Counted from the stretch's first letter, positions 1 through 10,041 are shown. The stretch is 64,000 bases of DNA from Psychrobacter sp. APC 3426 (GCF_030408035.1 NZ_JASDCF010000001.1:310001-374000); one strand, 5' to 3'. Notes: generated by a model not told the origin, from the letters alone. Program-made: numbers and translations.

Positions 1-898
1 CGGCTGAGCCGTATCCACCACAGTGCAACCCGCCAGTTTGACAGCTTTTATCTACCCGTGGTGGCTCTGTAGAATACACACATCTAATACCGAACTTTTC
101 TTTCATGGCACTGTTGATGCCTTTTTCATGGCGCAGTTTATTACGTAACTTGGCCAACAGCGGATCTTGATAACTGTCTCGTAGGTCGCTCACTGTAATC
201 TGACTTGGATCCACCTTGCCACCTGCAGCACCGGCACATATCAGCTTTAATTTATTAAAGCGGCAATGCAGTGCAATTGCCAGCTTGGCGCTCATATCGT
301 CTACACAGTCTAAAACCACAATAGGCTTACCTTGTTGAGCAGCGGCTTTGGCTTCCTCTCGAGTCGGCAGTAAGGTTGCGACATTATCCACTGTCAAAAA
401 ATCATCGATTAAATGTAAGTGGACTTTAGGGTTTATCTCACGCATACGCGCCGCCATCGCCCCAATTTTGCTTTGACCAAAAGTGCTGTCTAACGCCGGC
501 AGCTGACGATTGACATTAGAAGCAACCAACACGTCCAAGTCAATGAGAGTGATGCTGCCAACTGCCGTACGCGCCAACGCTTCTGCTGCCCAAGAACCAA
601 CGCCACCAACGCCAATCACATACACATGAGATGCAGCAAATGTATCTACCGCTGACGAGCCATATAGTGTTCGCGTACCCTGAAAGCGGCGTTCATACTG
701 CTCTTCATCATATTCAGCCTCTTCATGATAATCAGGCTTTTCATGCAGCACATTATCCATATGAGAGCTATCATCTAACTGATCATTATTTAACAGGTGC
801 GTCAAAGGCTCTTGCCCTCTTAAAGCCCCAGCATTCACTGGTTCTAGAACCAATTCCTCACGTTTTTTTGTATCTCTCATCACAGATTGAATGCTCAT
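1..898 (-). CDS. tcdA: tRNA threonylcarbamoyladenosine dehydratase TcdA (partial, 3' end off the left edge)
   Basis: An open frame on the minus strand runs from an ATG at 898 off the left end. It encodes a ThiF/E1-like protein with the nucleotide-binding motif GVGGVGSWAAEAL near residue 92, then a TLIDLDVLVASNVNRQ segment and a VLDCVDDM segment. The NVNRQ version of the E1 arginine finger and the later STEPP stretch fit TcdA (CsdL/YgdL), which makes cyclic t6A at tRNA position 37 using ATP, rather than MoeB or ThiF. About 75 acidic, low-complexity residues precede the fold; this is longer than in the E. coli protein, so a later start is possible. The C-terminus is not in the window. Confidence 0.88.
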   Translation of the reverse strand, partial: MSIQSVMRDTKKREELVLEPVNAGALRGQEPLTHLLNNDQLDDSSHMDNVLHEKPDYHEEAEYDEEQYERRFQGTRTLYGSSAVDTFAASHVYVIGVGGVGSWAAEALARTAVGSITLIDLDVLVASNVNRQLPALDSTFGQSKIGAMAARMREINPKVHLHLIDDFLTVDNVATLLPTREEAKAAAQQGKPIVVLDCVDDMSAKLAIALHCRFNKLKLICAGAAGGKVDPSQITVSDLRDSYQDPLLAKLRNKLRHEKGINSAMKEKFGIRCVYSTEPPRVDKSCQTGGLHCGGYGSA

Positions 899-1042
899 TT
901 AAATTGTATTTGTTGCTTTTAATGTATTTGGCTCAACCACTAATGTCATAACGGCGTTAACGACAATATTAATAATGGTTTTAATCATTGCTGTCATAAT
1001 CAGACAGTATAACAGTCAGAAAACCAACGTTGAGATTAATAA

Positions 1043-2026
1043 TTATACTGGATAAGCCCAGTCAGTTTGTAAGGCATTGCAGCTATTTTTCCATAGCTGC
1101 TGGGCAAGTTCGGCAGCTGGTACTGATAGTAACTCGCTCAGAGTTGACAACACCCATGGCAGGTTGGCAGGTACATTTCTGTTATGGTTAGGCGCATCAC
1201 CCCACTCGTTATCTGGGCTTTGTCCGAGCGCTGACTGACTATTATCCGATGTCTGACACATGATAGGAGTCATATCAGGGCAGTCTGTTTCTATCACCAA
1301 ACACTCAACCCCATAGCTGTCGACAGCTGCTTGAATGGCGCGGCGTAGCTTTTTAGCATTGGGATTAGTGATTTGCCCCGTAACCCCAAGTTTAAAGCCC
1401 AATTTTACAAATGCTTTTGCCTCTTGCTCACCACCACTGAAACTATGGGCGATACCGCCAAGCTTATGCGCGTCATAATCATGTGCTTTTAGTATGGCAA
1501 GCGCCTCTGCATGTGCCTTACGAATATGTAGCATCACTGGCAACTTATGCGTCACTGCCATGTCCAATTGCACCTTAAAGAACCGCTCTTGTTTGGCAAA
1601 GGCCTCAGGCTCTTTCATCTCATCAGTAAAAGTATCTAAGCCGATTTCTCCAATGGCAAGTGGGCGCTTGGCGGCAATTTTTTGTTCCATGTCTGTTAAA
1701 TGCTTTTCTGTGTGCTGGTCAATATAAAAAGGATGTAACCCCAAAGCAATATGAGTATTCAAAGAAGATTGTGCTTGGTTATCACTCGTTTCTATAGGCT
1801 GAGTCATTTTATTCACAGATTGCTCAGTCTCATACATACGATCAAAATGACGATATAAATATCCCACTAACACCAGATGGCGAACCCCTTGGGCATAGGC
1901 TTTTTGCACCTGAGTGGCTCTGTCTTCATCGAATACTGGTGCATCAAAGTGGGTATGCGTATCAATCAGTGGATATATATCAGGCAGTGCTTCATCGGTA
2001 GTACTCAATGAGTCGAGGATCGTCAT
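1043..2026 (-). CDS. tatD: TatD-family metal-dependent hydrolase (DNase)
   Basis: The 327-residue protein carries the TatD signatures in order: DTHTHFD near the N-terminus (metal ligands), IGEIGLD (metal-binding Glu), a HIRKAH histidine block, HSFSG, and ETDCPD near the C-terminus. Family members are TIM-barrel metallonucleases with 3'-5' DNase activity; the cellular role varies. It is longer than the usual ~260 residues because of two low-complexity insertions, one around residues 75-95 and one after ETDCPD that is rich in Ser, Asn and Gln. The shorter paralogues YcfH and YjjV cannot be separated from TatD by eye, so the symbol is tentative. It lies between tcdA and a small membrane ORF, both on the same strand. 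Confidence 0.85.
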   Translation of the reverse strand: MTILDSLSTTDEALPDIYPLIDTHTHFDAPVFDEDRATQVQKAYAQGVRHLVLVGYLYRHFDRMYETEQSVNKMTQPIETSDNQAQSSLNTHIALGLHPFYIDQHTEKHLTDMEQKIAAKRPLAIGEIGLDTFTDEMKEPEAFAKQERFFKVQLDMAVTHKLPVMLHIRKAHAEALAILKAHDYDAHKLGGIAHSFSGGEQEAKAFVKLGFKLGVTGQITNPNAKKLRRAIQAAVDSYGVECLVIETDCPDMTPIMCQTSDNSQSALGQSPDNEWGDAPNHNRNVPANLPWVLSTLSELLSVPAAELAQQLWKNSCNALQTDWAYPV

Positions 2027-2103
2027 AAAGAAATTCCATATTATGGCTTTATCGCTAAGTTTTGGTTTTTCAGCTAAATATAGTATGAGAAGGCTAATGT
2101 CAT

Positions 2104-2271
2104 TTACTTTACAGCCATATTTTCAGTGTTACTTTTCTCTGTGTTCTTTTTTCTATTTATATTATAAAGCTCAGTCTCAGTCTTTCGACTGCTGCGCCGA
2201 GGAATAATCAATAATGCTGTGGCAACAGCTCCTAACACCAACCACTTTTTTTTATTTATATGCTCTGCCAT
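2104..2271 (-). CDS. small predicted membrane protein, function unknown
   Basis: A 55-residue frame starting MAEHINKKKW. One hydrophobic stretch (WLVLGAVATALLII) is followed by a basic, Ser/Asn-rich tail (PRRSSRKTETELYNINRKKN), as in a single-pass inner-membrane peptide with the tail in the cytoplasm. A good Shine-Dalgarno (AAGGATAGG) sits just before a double ATG at 2274/2271, which is why a start upstream of these was not used. No family is recognised. The frame is short, so it may still be spurious. Confidence 0.4.
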   Translation of the reverse strand: MAEHINKKKWLVLGAVATALLIIPRRSSRKTETELYNINRKKNTEKSNTENMAVK

Positions 2272-2501
2272 CATCCTATCCTTTCTTGCATTATCCTTTA
2301 TGGTATTTCTTGCTCGTCTGAGGGTTACGTAGAGCAATGGCGCACACGCTTAACATCATTGTTACTTTTATTTAGTCCTATGGCGATTTCAGTCTTATAG
2401 TATCGGCACTTATTTACGTGTGCTCGGCCATCTAATGATATTAATTATACTTAGATATAAAACCTGCTGTGTTTATAGCGTGTTATGAAAGCGCAAGCTA
2501 A

Positions 2502-2535
2502 TGTACGGTGTCATGCTGATTCATCACACCGTACA
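2502..2535 (-). terminator. hairpin downstream of gspD (possible terminator or transcript end)
   Basis: Ten-base perfect inverted repeat TGTACGGTGT / ACACCGTACA with a 14-base loop, about 60 bases past the gspD stop. There is no T-run after it on either strand, so it is not a classical intrinsic terminator. It could protect the 3' end of the mRNA. Confidence 0.4.
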
Positions 2536-2595
2536 GGGCTCTAGCTATTGCAAGATTCATTGTTCATTTAAATGAATGGATGTTGAGTTTCGATA

Positions 2596-4848
2596 CTAGC
2601 GATTGAGAGGATAAGTAGTCATGCCAGTACTTTGACTGTCTACCTTAGTAAAGCCCTGCGGTGCTGGTTTTGGCGTTTGGTCACGCTTAGGGATGAGTGG
2701 GTTCAGCGGCATCAGCTCATAATCGGCACTAACGTCGCCATTCCAGCCTTCTGTACCACTTAATGGCAACTGTTTGATAGTGCCGTTTTTATCGATGACC
2801 AGCTGTAACACACGCATTTGATTGAACTTGCGCTCTGTGACGCTAGCGACCGCGCCGCCATCACGAAGAATGGTTGGCTGCAAGAATATGATTAAGTTAC
2901 TCTTTTGGGTGGTGTCGTTATCAGAACGGAACAATCGACCAATCAAAGGTACATTGCCTAAACCTGGGACTTTTTGTTGACGTGTCGTTGTGTTATCACG
3001 CATCAAGCCGCCTAGCGCAATAGTCTGCTGGTCATCCGCTAAAATCGTGGTATTAATAAGACTTTTATTGGTAATCAAACCGCTGGCGTTTCCAGCACTA
3101 CCAGGAACCACCGATGATACTTCTTGTGAGACTTCTAACCGCACGGTGCCATTTTCGCCGATATGTGGAATCACATTGAGATTGATACCGATATCTTGGC
3201 GATCAATGGTCTGAAAAGGGTTATTCGAAGAGTCACCACTGGTGGTATAAGAACCTGTGACAAAAGGTACGTTTTGACCAACCAAAATACTGGCTTTTTC
3301 ATTATCCAACGTCAAAATCGATGGCATAGAAAGCAGATTGGCACTGGTAGAAGAATCAAGTGCTTGCAAGATAGCACCATAAAACTGGGTATTGCCCTGG
3401 CTGTCTTTGCTGCTATCACCGATACCAATTAAAGCGCCCGCTATCGAACCTGCAGCTGCGCTAATACTGGCAGCACCGCCACCTGACAACGCGGCGGCGG
3501 CAAGCGACACCGCGCTGGCGCCAGCGTTATTAAAGTTTACAACGCCATAACCACTATTGGCATTACCAAGCGCCCACTGCACACCAAGCTGAGTCGCATC
3601 GTCACCTGACACCTCGACAATTGCTGCTTGAATCAGTACCTGTGCGCGACGGCTATCTAACTGATTGACAGCATCTTCGATTTCAAACATTAGCTCAGGT
3701 GCAGCATTGACGATGACTGCATTTTGGGTTTCATCAGCGATGATGCTAAAGGGTCGACCACCAATACCGCTGCTAGCACTACCAGAGCCTGCACCACCAG
3801 ATACCGATGTGGTGGCAGTGTTGTTATTCAGAACGTCACTCGCGGCGCTGGTCAACGCCGCACCTGCATTATTGGCGTCATTCAGCGATGCTGACTCTAA
3901 GGTAGACGTCGCGCCAGCACTATTTATCGACTGATTGGCCAACAGTCCGCGAAGCATCTCTGCGATGTGTCCTGCACTGGCATACTTTAGTCGAAAGACA
4001 CGCAGACCGCTTAAGCGTCTAGTGGGCGTGGTATCCAACTGAGCGACCATCTCTTGGACTTTAGCAATCATCTCAGGACTACCTTTCACCAATAGCCTAT
4101 CACTAGAAGTATCCGCTATTACTTTGAGCTGGTTGCTGCCACCCTGTGCCTGTCCGCTGCCAGCACTTGCCACTAAAGCACTTATTAATTCCATCATGCG
4201 CTCAGCATCGACATGACGTAGTGGTATCACATGCAAGCTATCATTCACATTGCTGTCCAAATCACGGATAAGCGCCGTTAATTGGTTCAGGCTATCTGCA
4301 CGATCAGACAATACTAAAGCATTGACACCAGGCACAGCAGCAGCATGAGCAGACTGGGGCATCAGCGGACGGATAACGCCTAATACTTCTGCCGCTTGAG
4401 TGTTGGTCAAATAAATCACCCGCGTTGCCAAGGCTTCGCCAACACTATCACCGCGCAAATCAACCGCCACGCCAGACTGTTTGGCGACATTGTCTGGCAC
4501 CAATTTAATCGTCGTCCCCGAGTCGATTGCAGCAATACCATTGACTTGCATCACACTCAGAAATAGCTGATAAATCTCATCACGCGACAAGGCTTTGTTA
4601 GAAATAACTGTCACATTGCCATTAATACGTGGATCAAGAACAAAGTTCTGATCCGTGATGGTCGCCACTTCATTAATGAAAGCCTTAATATCGGCATCTT
4701 GTAAGTTGACCTTCCAACTCTCAGCACTCGCCAGACCTGTACTGGCCGCCCACAATGGTAGCGCTAAACACAGAGGGCGGCACATACGCATCAGACGATG
4801 CAAGACATGGTGCAAAGGCGTGACTGAAAATTTATGAGAACTTACCAT
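2596..4848 (-). CDS. gspD: type II secretion system secretin GspD
   Basis: The 750-residue outer-membrane secretin forms the exit channel for folded exoproteins. A basic N-terminus with a hydrophobic signal ending near LASAES leads into an N0 domain (WKVNLQDADIKAFINEVATITDQNFVLDP). Repeated N1-N3 ring domains follow, for example RVIYLTNTQAAEVLGVIRPL. The C-terminal secretin domain contains the VPGLGNVPLIGRLFRS signature near residue 635. A long Ala/Gly/Ser/Asn-rich loop (about residues 310-370) interrupts N3, as often happens in this family. It is read with gspN and gspC, but a 222-base gap separates it from gspC, so it may have its own promoter. The rest of the T2SS is not in the window. Confidence 0.95.
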   Translation of the reverse strand: MVSSHKFSVTPLHHVLHRLMRMCRPLCLALPLWAASTGLASAESWKVNLQDADIKAFINEVATITDQNFVLDPRINGNVTVISNKALSRDEIYQLFLSVMQVNGIAAIDSGTTIKLVPDNVAKQSGVAVDLRGDSVGEALATRVIYLTNTQAAEVLGVIRPLMPQSAHAAAVPGVNALVLSDRADSLNQLTALIRDLDSNVNDSLHVIPLRHVDAERMMELISALVASAGSGQAQGGSNQLKVIADTSSDRLLVKGSPEMIAKVQEMVAQLDTTPTRRLSGLRVFRLKYASAGHIAEMLRGLLANQSINSAGATSTLESASLNDANNAGAALTSAASDVLNNNTATTSVSGGAGSGSASSGIGGRPFSIIADETQNAVIVNAAPELMFEIEDAVNQLDSRRAQVLIQAAIVEVSGDDATQLGVQWALGNANSGYGVVNFNNAGASAVSLAAAALSGGGAASISAAAGSIAGALIGIGDSSKDSQGNTQFYGAILQALDSSTSANLLSMPSILTLDNEKASILVGQNVPFVTGSYTTSGDSSNNPFQTIDRQDIGINLNVIPHIGENGTVRLEVSQEVSSVVPGSAGNASGLITNKSLINTTILADDQQTIALGGLMRDNTTTRQQKVPGLGNVPLIGRLFRSDNDTTQKSNLIIFLQPTILRDGGAVASVTERKFNQMRVLQLVIDKNGTIKQLPLSGTEGWNGDVSADYELMPLNPLIPKRDQTPKPAPQGFTKVDSQSTGMTTYPLNR

Positions 4849-5070
4849 ATTGATAACTACCTGCAGTGATGTTGCTAAATATGTGCTAGATTTTGGGTCA
4901 AAAGCTGAATAGCGAGTATTTTAAAACCACTGTTTTAGTGTGAGTGAGATAAAACAACGTTGGCTAAAGTAATTTGGCGCTTTGCGTTTGAGTTAATGGT
5001 GCGTTATATGGCGCGCTTTATATAAAGACGCTGATATATAAATTAAAAAACAACCAATCGTCACAGCATA

Positions 5071-5982
5071 TTAAAACTGCTGACGAATGGTAATGACCTG
5101 TTCACCCCGTTGCACCTCTATTTGTGCTTCACCGGTTTGCTGCACTTGCTGCAATACGCTGGCATCTTGCGCAGGATTATTGCCCACACTTTGACCATTT
5201 ACGGTCAGTACCTTATCACCCGGTTCAAGCCCCAAACGATTACGAAGTTTGGCTGGCATCGCTGCTGTTACTTGATAACTTTCACCTGAAGCCATCACGC
5301 CCATTCTACTCAGATAGCTGGCAGGATTTTCCTGCAGCTCAGTGACCGCCTCTTCAATCGCTGATTGTGGGCTGTCTTCACTACTGCTTTCTGCCGTAGG
5401 GTCTGTATCGGTTGGCGACGCGTTGCTTGGCACTGGCATCGGAGCAGTCGGCAACATGTTATTATCAGGCAAACGCTGATTACTGACTGCGCCTGCCATC
5501 ATATCGCTTTGATCCAGTGGCATGGCATCAGCCATTCTAATAACGGTTTGCTTATCACTGGCATCAGCGATGATCACAGCGTTCCAATCAACTGCCACCA
5601 ACGTGTACCCGCTGTCTTTTAAGCTATCGCCAATACGATAGTTTTTTACTTCACCATTGACGTCCAGTAGTGCTGAAGACATGCTCTCTGGTATGGCCAA
5701 CAATACCCCTTTTAGACCGACATTAGGCGGTGGTTGCACTGCTGCAGCGATAGGATCAGGGTCGGCAAAAATAGCAAACAGACCACTATTATCGTTGCCT
5801 GACGTTGTACTGCTTTGCAATGGCGCTAAGGGCAATGTAGGTGCTAAAGGCGCCGCCATCAATAACCATAATAGCCGTGCTGCTGTCCAACATAGCCAAA
5901 CAATGGCCAACAACAACAGCCACCCTGAAAAGCGATTGAGAATATTGACGATAGGTTTTAGGGTGGCGCTCGTATTAGCCAT
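5071..5982 (-). CDS. gspC: type II secretion system protein GspC
   Basis: This 303-residue inner-membrane protein links the T2SS platform to the secretin. A single transmembrane helix lies at about residues 15-45. A homology-region domain follows (VGLKGVLLAIPESMSSALLDVNGEVKNYRIGDSL), then an acidic Ser/Pro-rich linker at about 150-215. A PDZ domain closes the protein (GLEPGDKVLTVNGQSVGNNPAQDASVLQQ). The ATG begins on the base directly after the gspN stop codon, so the two are very probably co-translated. The HR domain is expected to contact the N0 domain of GspD. Confidence 0.92.
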   Translation of the reverse strand: MANTSATLKPIVNILNRFSGWLLLLAIVWLCWTAARLLWLLMAAPLAPTLPLAPLQSSTTSGNDNSGLFAIFADPDPIAAAVQPPPNVGLKGVLLAIPESMSSALLDVNGEVKNYRIGDSLKDSGYTLVAVDWNAVIIADASDKQTVIRMADAMPLDQSDMMAGAVSNQRLPDNNMLPTAPMPVPSNASPTDTDPTAESSSEDSPQSAIEEAVTELQENPASYLSRMGVMASGESYQVTAAMPAKLRNRLGLEPGDKVLTVNGQSVGNNPAQDASVLQQVQQTGEAQIEVQRGEQVITIRQQF

Positions 5983-6804
5983 CTAGCGCGCTCCCAAACC
6001 AGCCAATAATGGCTGACGAACACTGACGACTGAGGTGTCTTGCGGCGCTTGTCCTTGATACTCAGGCATGTTTTCTAGTAGACGCTGGGTCAAACTGACA
6101 TCTAACATATTGTCCCCATCAAGATATAAGTCACCCAAGCGCTTATCTTGATTGTTCAATAAGTTAACATGCAGCAAATTTTTATTATTCTTTTGTTCCG
6201 CACTCAGCTCAGCACGCATCGCAGGCATGGTGATATAAAAAACCTTACCGCCGCTAGGATAGCCCACTTCACCGCCGACCCATGTCAGCTGACCATCTGC
6301 TTGACTAAATCCAGACCGCTTATTGCTCGACTCATTATTTGAGTTGCTGCCTGAGTGTCGTTTTAGCGATACTGCATTGACTTGAATCGGCGTATTTGGC
6401 AATTGCCAATCAACAACGCGAGCTAAAGTTTCAGGTGCAATCTTGCCGCTCATATTATCGATTTGCCATGAATTGAGACCCAGCTTTACTTGCCCGTTGA
6501 GTCTGGTCTGCTCAGAATAAATATCGACCTCTGCACCCAGTTTACCTAATAATAAATACCAAGGCTGCCACGACCAGCCCGCTGTGCCTGTTAGCGGAGT
6601 CGCTGAGCTTGGTATTTGCCAAATCGCAGAGCCTTGCCATAAATTACCCGAGATATGCTGTACATAAGGCGTATCAGGCGCATACTTCTCTAATAACCAA
6701 GACGCTGGCATCTGCAAGACCGCAAATACCGCAAATAATATAAACCCAACCAGCCACCACAGCTTACGGGGACGCTTATGAGACGACGTGGATACTTGGG
6801 GCAC
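5983..6804 (-). CDS. gspN: type II secretion system protein GspN
   Basis: A 273-residue bitopic protein: a basic N-terminus, one transmembrane helix (LWWLVGFILFAVFAVLQMPASWLL), then a periplasmic domain opening with the typical GspN stretch VQHISGNLWQGSAIW. GspN is an accessory T2SS component whose exact role is not settled. It is the first gene of gspN-gspC-gspD and its stop abuts the gspC start. Moraxellaceae are remembered to carry T2SS genes in several scattered groups, which fits the absence of gspE-M here. Confidence 0.88.
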   Translation of the reverse strand: MPQVSTSSHKRPRKLWWLVGFILFAVFAVLQMPASWLLEKYAPDTPYVQHISGNLWQGSAIWQIPSSATPLTGTAGWSWQPWYLLLGKLGAEVDIYSEQTRLNGQVKLGLNSWQIDNMSGKIAPETLARVVDWQLPNTPIQVNAVSLKRHSGSNSNNESSNKRSGFSQADGQLTWVGGEVGYPSGGKVFYITMPAMRAELSAEQKNNKNLLHVNLLNNQDKRLGDLYLDGDNMLDVSLTQRLLENMPEYQGQAPQDTSVVSVRQPLLAGLGAR

Positions 6805-6967
6805 GGTTGCACAACTCTTATATCAGACAAAAACGTCATTATCATAACAAACAATGGCCTATAGATGACAGAAAAAAAGCCAGTATCTTTTCACCAAATT
6901 ACTGGCAAAAAACATACTGACTTCTATCTATTGCTTTGCTTATTCACTAAGCGCTATCTATGACTCA

Positions 6968-7291
6968 TTAAATAGCAAATTCTTCAACATTACGACCTGC
7001 TGCTAACGCCTCGACCAACCAAGTCGGCTTACGCCCACGACCCGTCCATGTTTCTTCGGCATTGTCGGTATTACGGTACTTAATACTGCGTTTCTTCTCT
7101 AGGGTTTCACCCGCCTTCAAAATCTCTTCGATGGTCGCATTGCTGTCTTCTGCAATTTTTTCAAACTGCACATAAGCATCATATAAACGCTGATGCTGTT
7201 TTTTAGCAATAAGCTGCTGGGCATTTTCAGTGATGGCACGTAGCTCATCTACGTTTAAACTGTCTAAATCAATTGCGCTGTTTTTGCTCAT
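6968..7291 (-). CDS. H-NS-family histone-like nucleoid protein
   Basis: This 107-residue protein has an N-terminal coiled-coil dimerisation half (LNVDELRAITENAQQLIAKK and following) and a C-terminal DNA-binding part. The binding part holds the TWTGRGRKPTW core that resembles the AT-hook-like loop of H-NS proteins. Such proteins coat AT-rich DNA and silence horizontally acquired genes. It is encoded at the edge of a 626-base, very AT-rich spacer that would be a natural target, so autoregulation is possible (inference). Length and motif fit the short Acinetobacter/Psychrobacter type. Confidence 0.85.
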   Translation of the reverse strand: MSKNSAIDLDSLNVDELRAITENAQQLIAKKQHQRLYDAYVQFEKIAEDSNATIEEILKAGETLEKKRSIKYRNTDNAEETWTGRGRKPTWLVEALAAGRNVEEFAI

Positions 7292-7917
7292 AGTAAATCC
7301 AGTTATAAAATAGGAAAGTTGACCTTAATAAACACAATACTGACTACTAAGGGCTTAAAATGAATCATTTATCTAAGATTAAAACATTAACGACTACAAG
7401 CTTATCTTTCATCATTAAATACAATCATGAAGTTTATGAACAAACCTTATCTATAAATCGACAAATATTTAAAATTTTACTCATTATCGTGTTGATATGC
7501 ATGCCAATAAACACAGATAGCTTATATACTTATATATCATAAACTTAAATAACTTATAGGCGCAGTTAATATAAACAAAAACATCAATGATAACAACAGT
7601 ACATTATTATATTTTTATAACTGAAATTAATAAATCGTTAATCCAAGTAAATATATGGGCTAATTTTCATCGATATTATTTATATAGAGCGCCTTATATA
7701 AACATCTTTTTATTTATAAAGTAAACCAAAGCCGACTTATAAAAAAAGCATTTATAGATATAACTCATAAGCTACTGTAAACATAAATCTGTTTTATGGT
7801 AAACCTAAACGATAAACTCTAATCTCTTAATACATTTTGGATATAAAAATAGCTCAATGATAGTAATATCAATGAGCTAAGGGTTTGTAAATACAATATC
7901 TTTTTATTATATAAGAT
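7292..7917. other. long AT-rich intergenic region upstream of the H-NS-like gene
   Basis: This 626-base spacer is strikingly AT-rich, with many A/T tracts and TATATA runs (for example near 7520-7545 and 7670-7700). It holds the upstream region of the H-NS-like gene on the right and the ssb terminator on the left. A 60-codon frame inside (7360-7542, plus) has no convincing ribosome site and looks like chance in AT-rich DNA. No RNA gene was recognised. Confidence 0.5.
7851..7878 (-). terminator. intrinsic terminator of ssb
   Basis: An 11-base stem with one mismatch (AGCTCAATGAT / ATCAATGAGCT) is followed, on the minus strand, by ATTTTTAT. It lies 40-70 bases past the ssb stop. Confidence 0.65.
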
Positions 7918-8553
7918 TTAGAACGGTATATCGTCATCTACAGGACCATCTGGCATGGCTGTCGGTTTTGGTTGTGCAGGCTTTTGCGCTTGCTGACCAA
8001 ATTGGTTAGGCTGAGCAGGAGCGCTTTGGTTATTGAAGCCGCCCTGATTGCCACTTTGTGCCATACCTTGAGCTGCTGCACCGCCAGCTTGATTGTAGCC
8101 GCCTTGCTGACCACCAAAGTTGTTTTGATTGCTTTGACCGCCTTGATTACCATAGCCGCCACTGCCCTGATTTGAGTTTTGACCACCAAAGCTATTATCG
8201 CCTTGACCGCCACCACCTGTCGCGCCATCAAGCATCTGCATTTGCTCAGCACGAATCTCGGTAATATAACGGTCTTGACCATTGGGATCTTGGTATTTAC
8301 GGGTACGTAAGCTACCTTCGATATAGACCTTACTGCCTTTACGCAAATATTGCGCTGCGATTTCACCCAAACGGTTAAACAATGAAATGCGATGCCATTC
8401 GGTCGCTTCTCTTTTTTCGCCGCTTTGTTTGTCTGTCCACTGTTCCGATGTCGCAACCGAAATATTGGTCACGCTACCGCCGTTACTAAATTGACGTGCC
8501 TCAGGGTCTGCTCCAAGGTTACCGATAATGATAACTTTATTAACTCCGCGCAT
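7918..8553 (-). CDS. ssb: single-stranded DNA-binding protein SSB
   Basis: The 211-residue protein has an N-terminal OB fold ([26 protein letters not shown], then [35 protein letters not shown]). A long Gly/Gln/Asn-rich flexible linker follows (about 115-195), then the acidic tip DDDIPF that recruits repair and replication partners. It binds ssDNA as a tetramer. It lies 123 bases downstream of the MFS gene on the same strand, with uvrA divergent beyond; this order is known from Acinetobacter and relatives. Confidence 0.97.
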   Translation of the reverse strand: MRGVNKVIIIGNLGADPEARQFSNGGSVTNISVATSEQWTDKQSGEKREATEWHRISLFNRLGEIAAQYLRKGSKVYIEGSLRTRKYQDPNGQDRYITEIRAEQMQMLDGATGGGGQGDNSFGGQNSNQGSGGYGNQGGQSNQNNFGGQQGGYNQAGGAAAQGMAQSGNQGGFNNQSAPAQPNQFGQQAQKPAQPKPTAMPDGPVDDDIPF

Positions 8554-8676
8554 GGTACCGTCCTTTTACTTATGAATAATTTAATGAATCGTGTTAATCA
8601 TGATCTAATGGAGCCAATTTGGTCCACCGCACATTAATACTATCAGTAATATGAATTTACTTTAACCAATTTTTGT

Positions 8677-10041
8677 CTAAATATCTAGGGGGCTTTGTGC
8701 TAGATGCGACAGCTCTTGTCGCGAGGTATCTGTCAGCTGGGTTTTGTCCAACTTCAGATAGGCCACTTGCTCTTTTGCCATGACGACCAGCTCATCCACG
8801 CCATCTACTGCCAGCATTTGACGTGACCAGTCTTGAATATTGATACCCTTAGGGATAGTGACTGTGGTACTCGAGAGATAAGGCGGCTGAGCAATAGGCA
8901 TAATAAGGAGCAGCGCTGCCCCCATGATGATAGCAAGTATGCCCCACGCCAACATATTTGGCTGTGTCAACAATAAGCCGCCCATCGCCCCGCCAACAAA
9001 AGCACCGAAAAACTGACTGGATGAGTTGAGTCCCATCGCCGTTGCTTTATTCGCTACTGGCGCTCGCTTAGATATCCATGATGGAATGGTGGCTTCGAGT
9101 AAGTTAAAGCCCATAAAGTAGAGTAATAGCCCTAAGATAATACCTATCCCGACATGACTACCGAATGCTAATAGTGCCAAAGAGGCTGTCATTAACGCTA
9201 GCGCCCCTAGAAATACTTGGCGCATTTTACGTTTCTTTTCGGCGATGATAATAAATGGAATGGCGACGGCAAAGCCAATAAATAACAATGGCAAATACAC
9301 CAAGCCTTGCTGGCGCACAGACAACCCCATCACATCACTCAGCTGATGTGGCAAAATGACAAATATCGCTGTCATCGTTAGATGTAAGGCAAATATACCG
9401 ATATGCAAACGGTTTAAATCACCGATTTTTAGCACGCTGGCCAATTGCTGACCAATCGACTTATTATCCAAATTGTGCTTGAGCACTCTCATTGGCGTAG
9501 GTACCACAAATAGCAGTAGCATGGCTAAAACAGCAAACCCTGATGTCAACCAAAACAGTCCGGAAATACCAAGCGAGCCGACCAATAACGGCCCGAAAGC
9601 AAAAGCCAACATGATAGAGGTCGCAATGGTCAAGCCCATCGTCGCCATCGCTTTTGTACGCATCTCTTCTCGTGTCACATCAGCGAGTAATGCCATCAAT
9701 ACCGCAGATACCGCGCCACTACCTGCCAGCGCCCGGCCAATAATAACTTCATAAATATCAGTCGCATTAGCAGCAATCATACCGCCAAGCGCAAATAATA
9801 TCAGACCTAAGAATATAATAGGTTTACGGGGAAACTTATCCGCAGCAAGACTCATCGGTATCTGGAAAATAGCCTGCCCTAATCCATAAATACCGACCGC
9901 CAAACCAATCAGAAACGGTGTGGCATGCGCATAATTATCACCATACACAGAAAATACTGGCACAATCATAAACAAGCCAATCATCCGCAAGGCGAATATA
10001 CCACCGACCCCAAGGATTGCCCGTTTTTCTACGCTATTCAT
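8677..10041 (-). CDS. MFS transporter of the YajR type
   Basis: The 454-residue protein has twelve predicted membrane helices and the MFS A-motif-like loop SLAADKFPRKP. Length and many segments resemble E. coli YajR, including IGLAVGIYGLGQAIFQIP, RALAGSGAVSAVLMALLADVTREEMRTKAMA and ISKRAPVANKATAMG. A small soluble C-terminal domain of about 65 residues follows the last helix (SSTTVTIPKGINIQDWSRQMLAVDGVDELVV and onward), matching the ferredoxin-like YAM domain of YajR. The substrate is unknown. It is divergent from uvrA across a 665-base spacer and upstream of ssb. Confidence 0.85.
   Translation of the reverse strand: MNSVEKRAILGVGGIFALRMIGLFMIVPVFSVYGDNYAHATPFLIGLAVGIYGLGQAIFQIPMSLAADKFPRKPIIFLGLILFALGGMIAANATDIYEVIIGRALAGSGAVSAVLMALLADVTREEMRTKAMATMGLTIATSIMLAFAFGPLLVGSLGISGLFWLTSGFAVLAMLLLFVVPTPMRVLKHNLDNKSIGQQLASVLKIGDLNRLHIGIFALHLTMTAIFVILPHQLSDVMGLSVRQQGLVYLPLLFIGFAVAIPFIIIAEKKRKMRQVFLGALALMTASLALLAFGSHVGIGIILGLLLYFMGFNLLEATIPSWISKRAPVANKATAMGLNSSSQFFGAFVGGAMGGLLLTQPNMLAWGILAIIMGAALLLIMPIAQPPYLSSTTVTIPKGINIQDWSRQMLAVDGVDELVVMAKEQVAYLKLDKTQLTDTSRQELSHLAQSPLDI

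Noticed and set aside
7360-7542. 60-codon plus-strand frame in the AT-rich spacer
   Set aside because: No ribosome site, biased to AT-rich codons, and inside a spacer likely to be a chromatin or promoter region; chance frame.
7938-8456. 172-codon minus-strand frame overlapping ssb
   Set aside because: It is in another frame of the ssb repeats (Gly/Gln linker) and lacks any domain.
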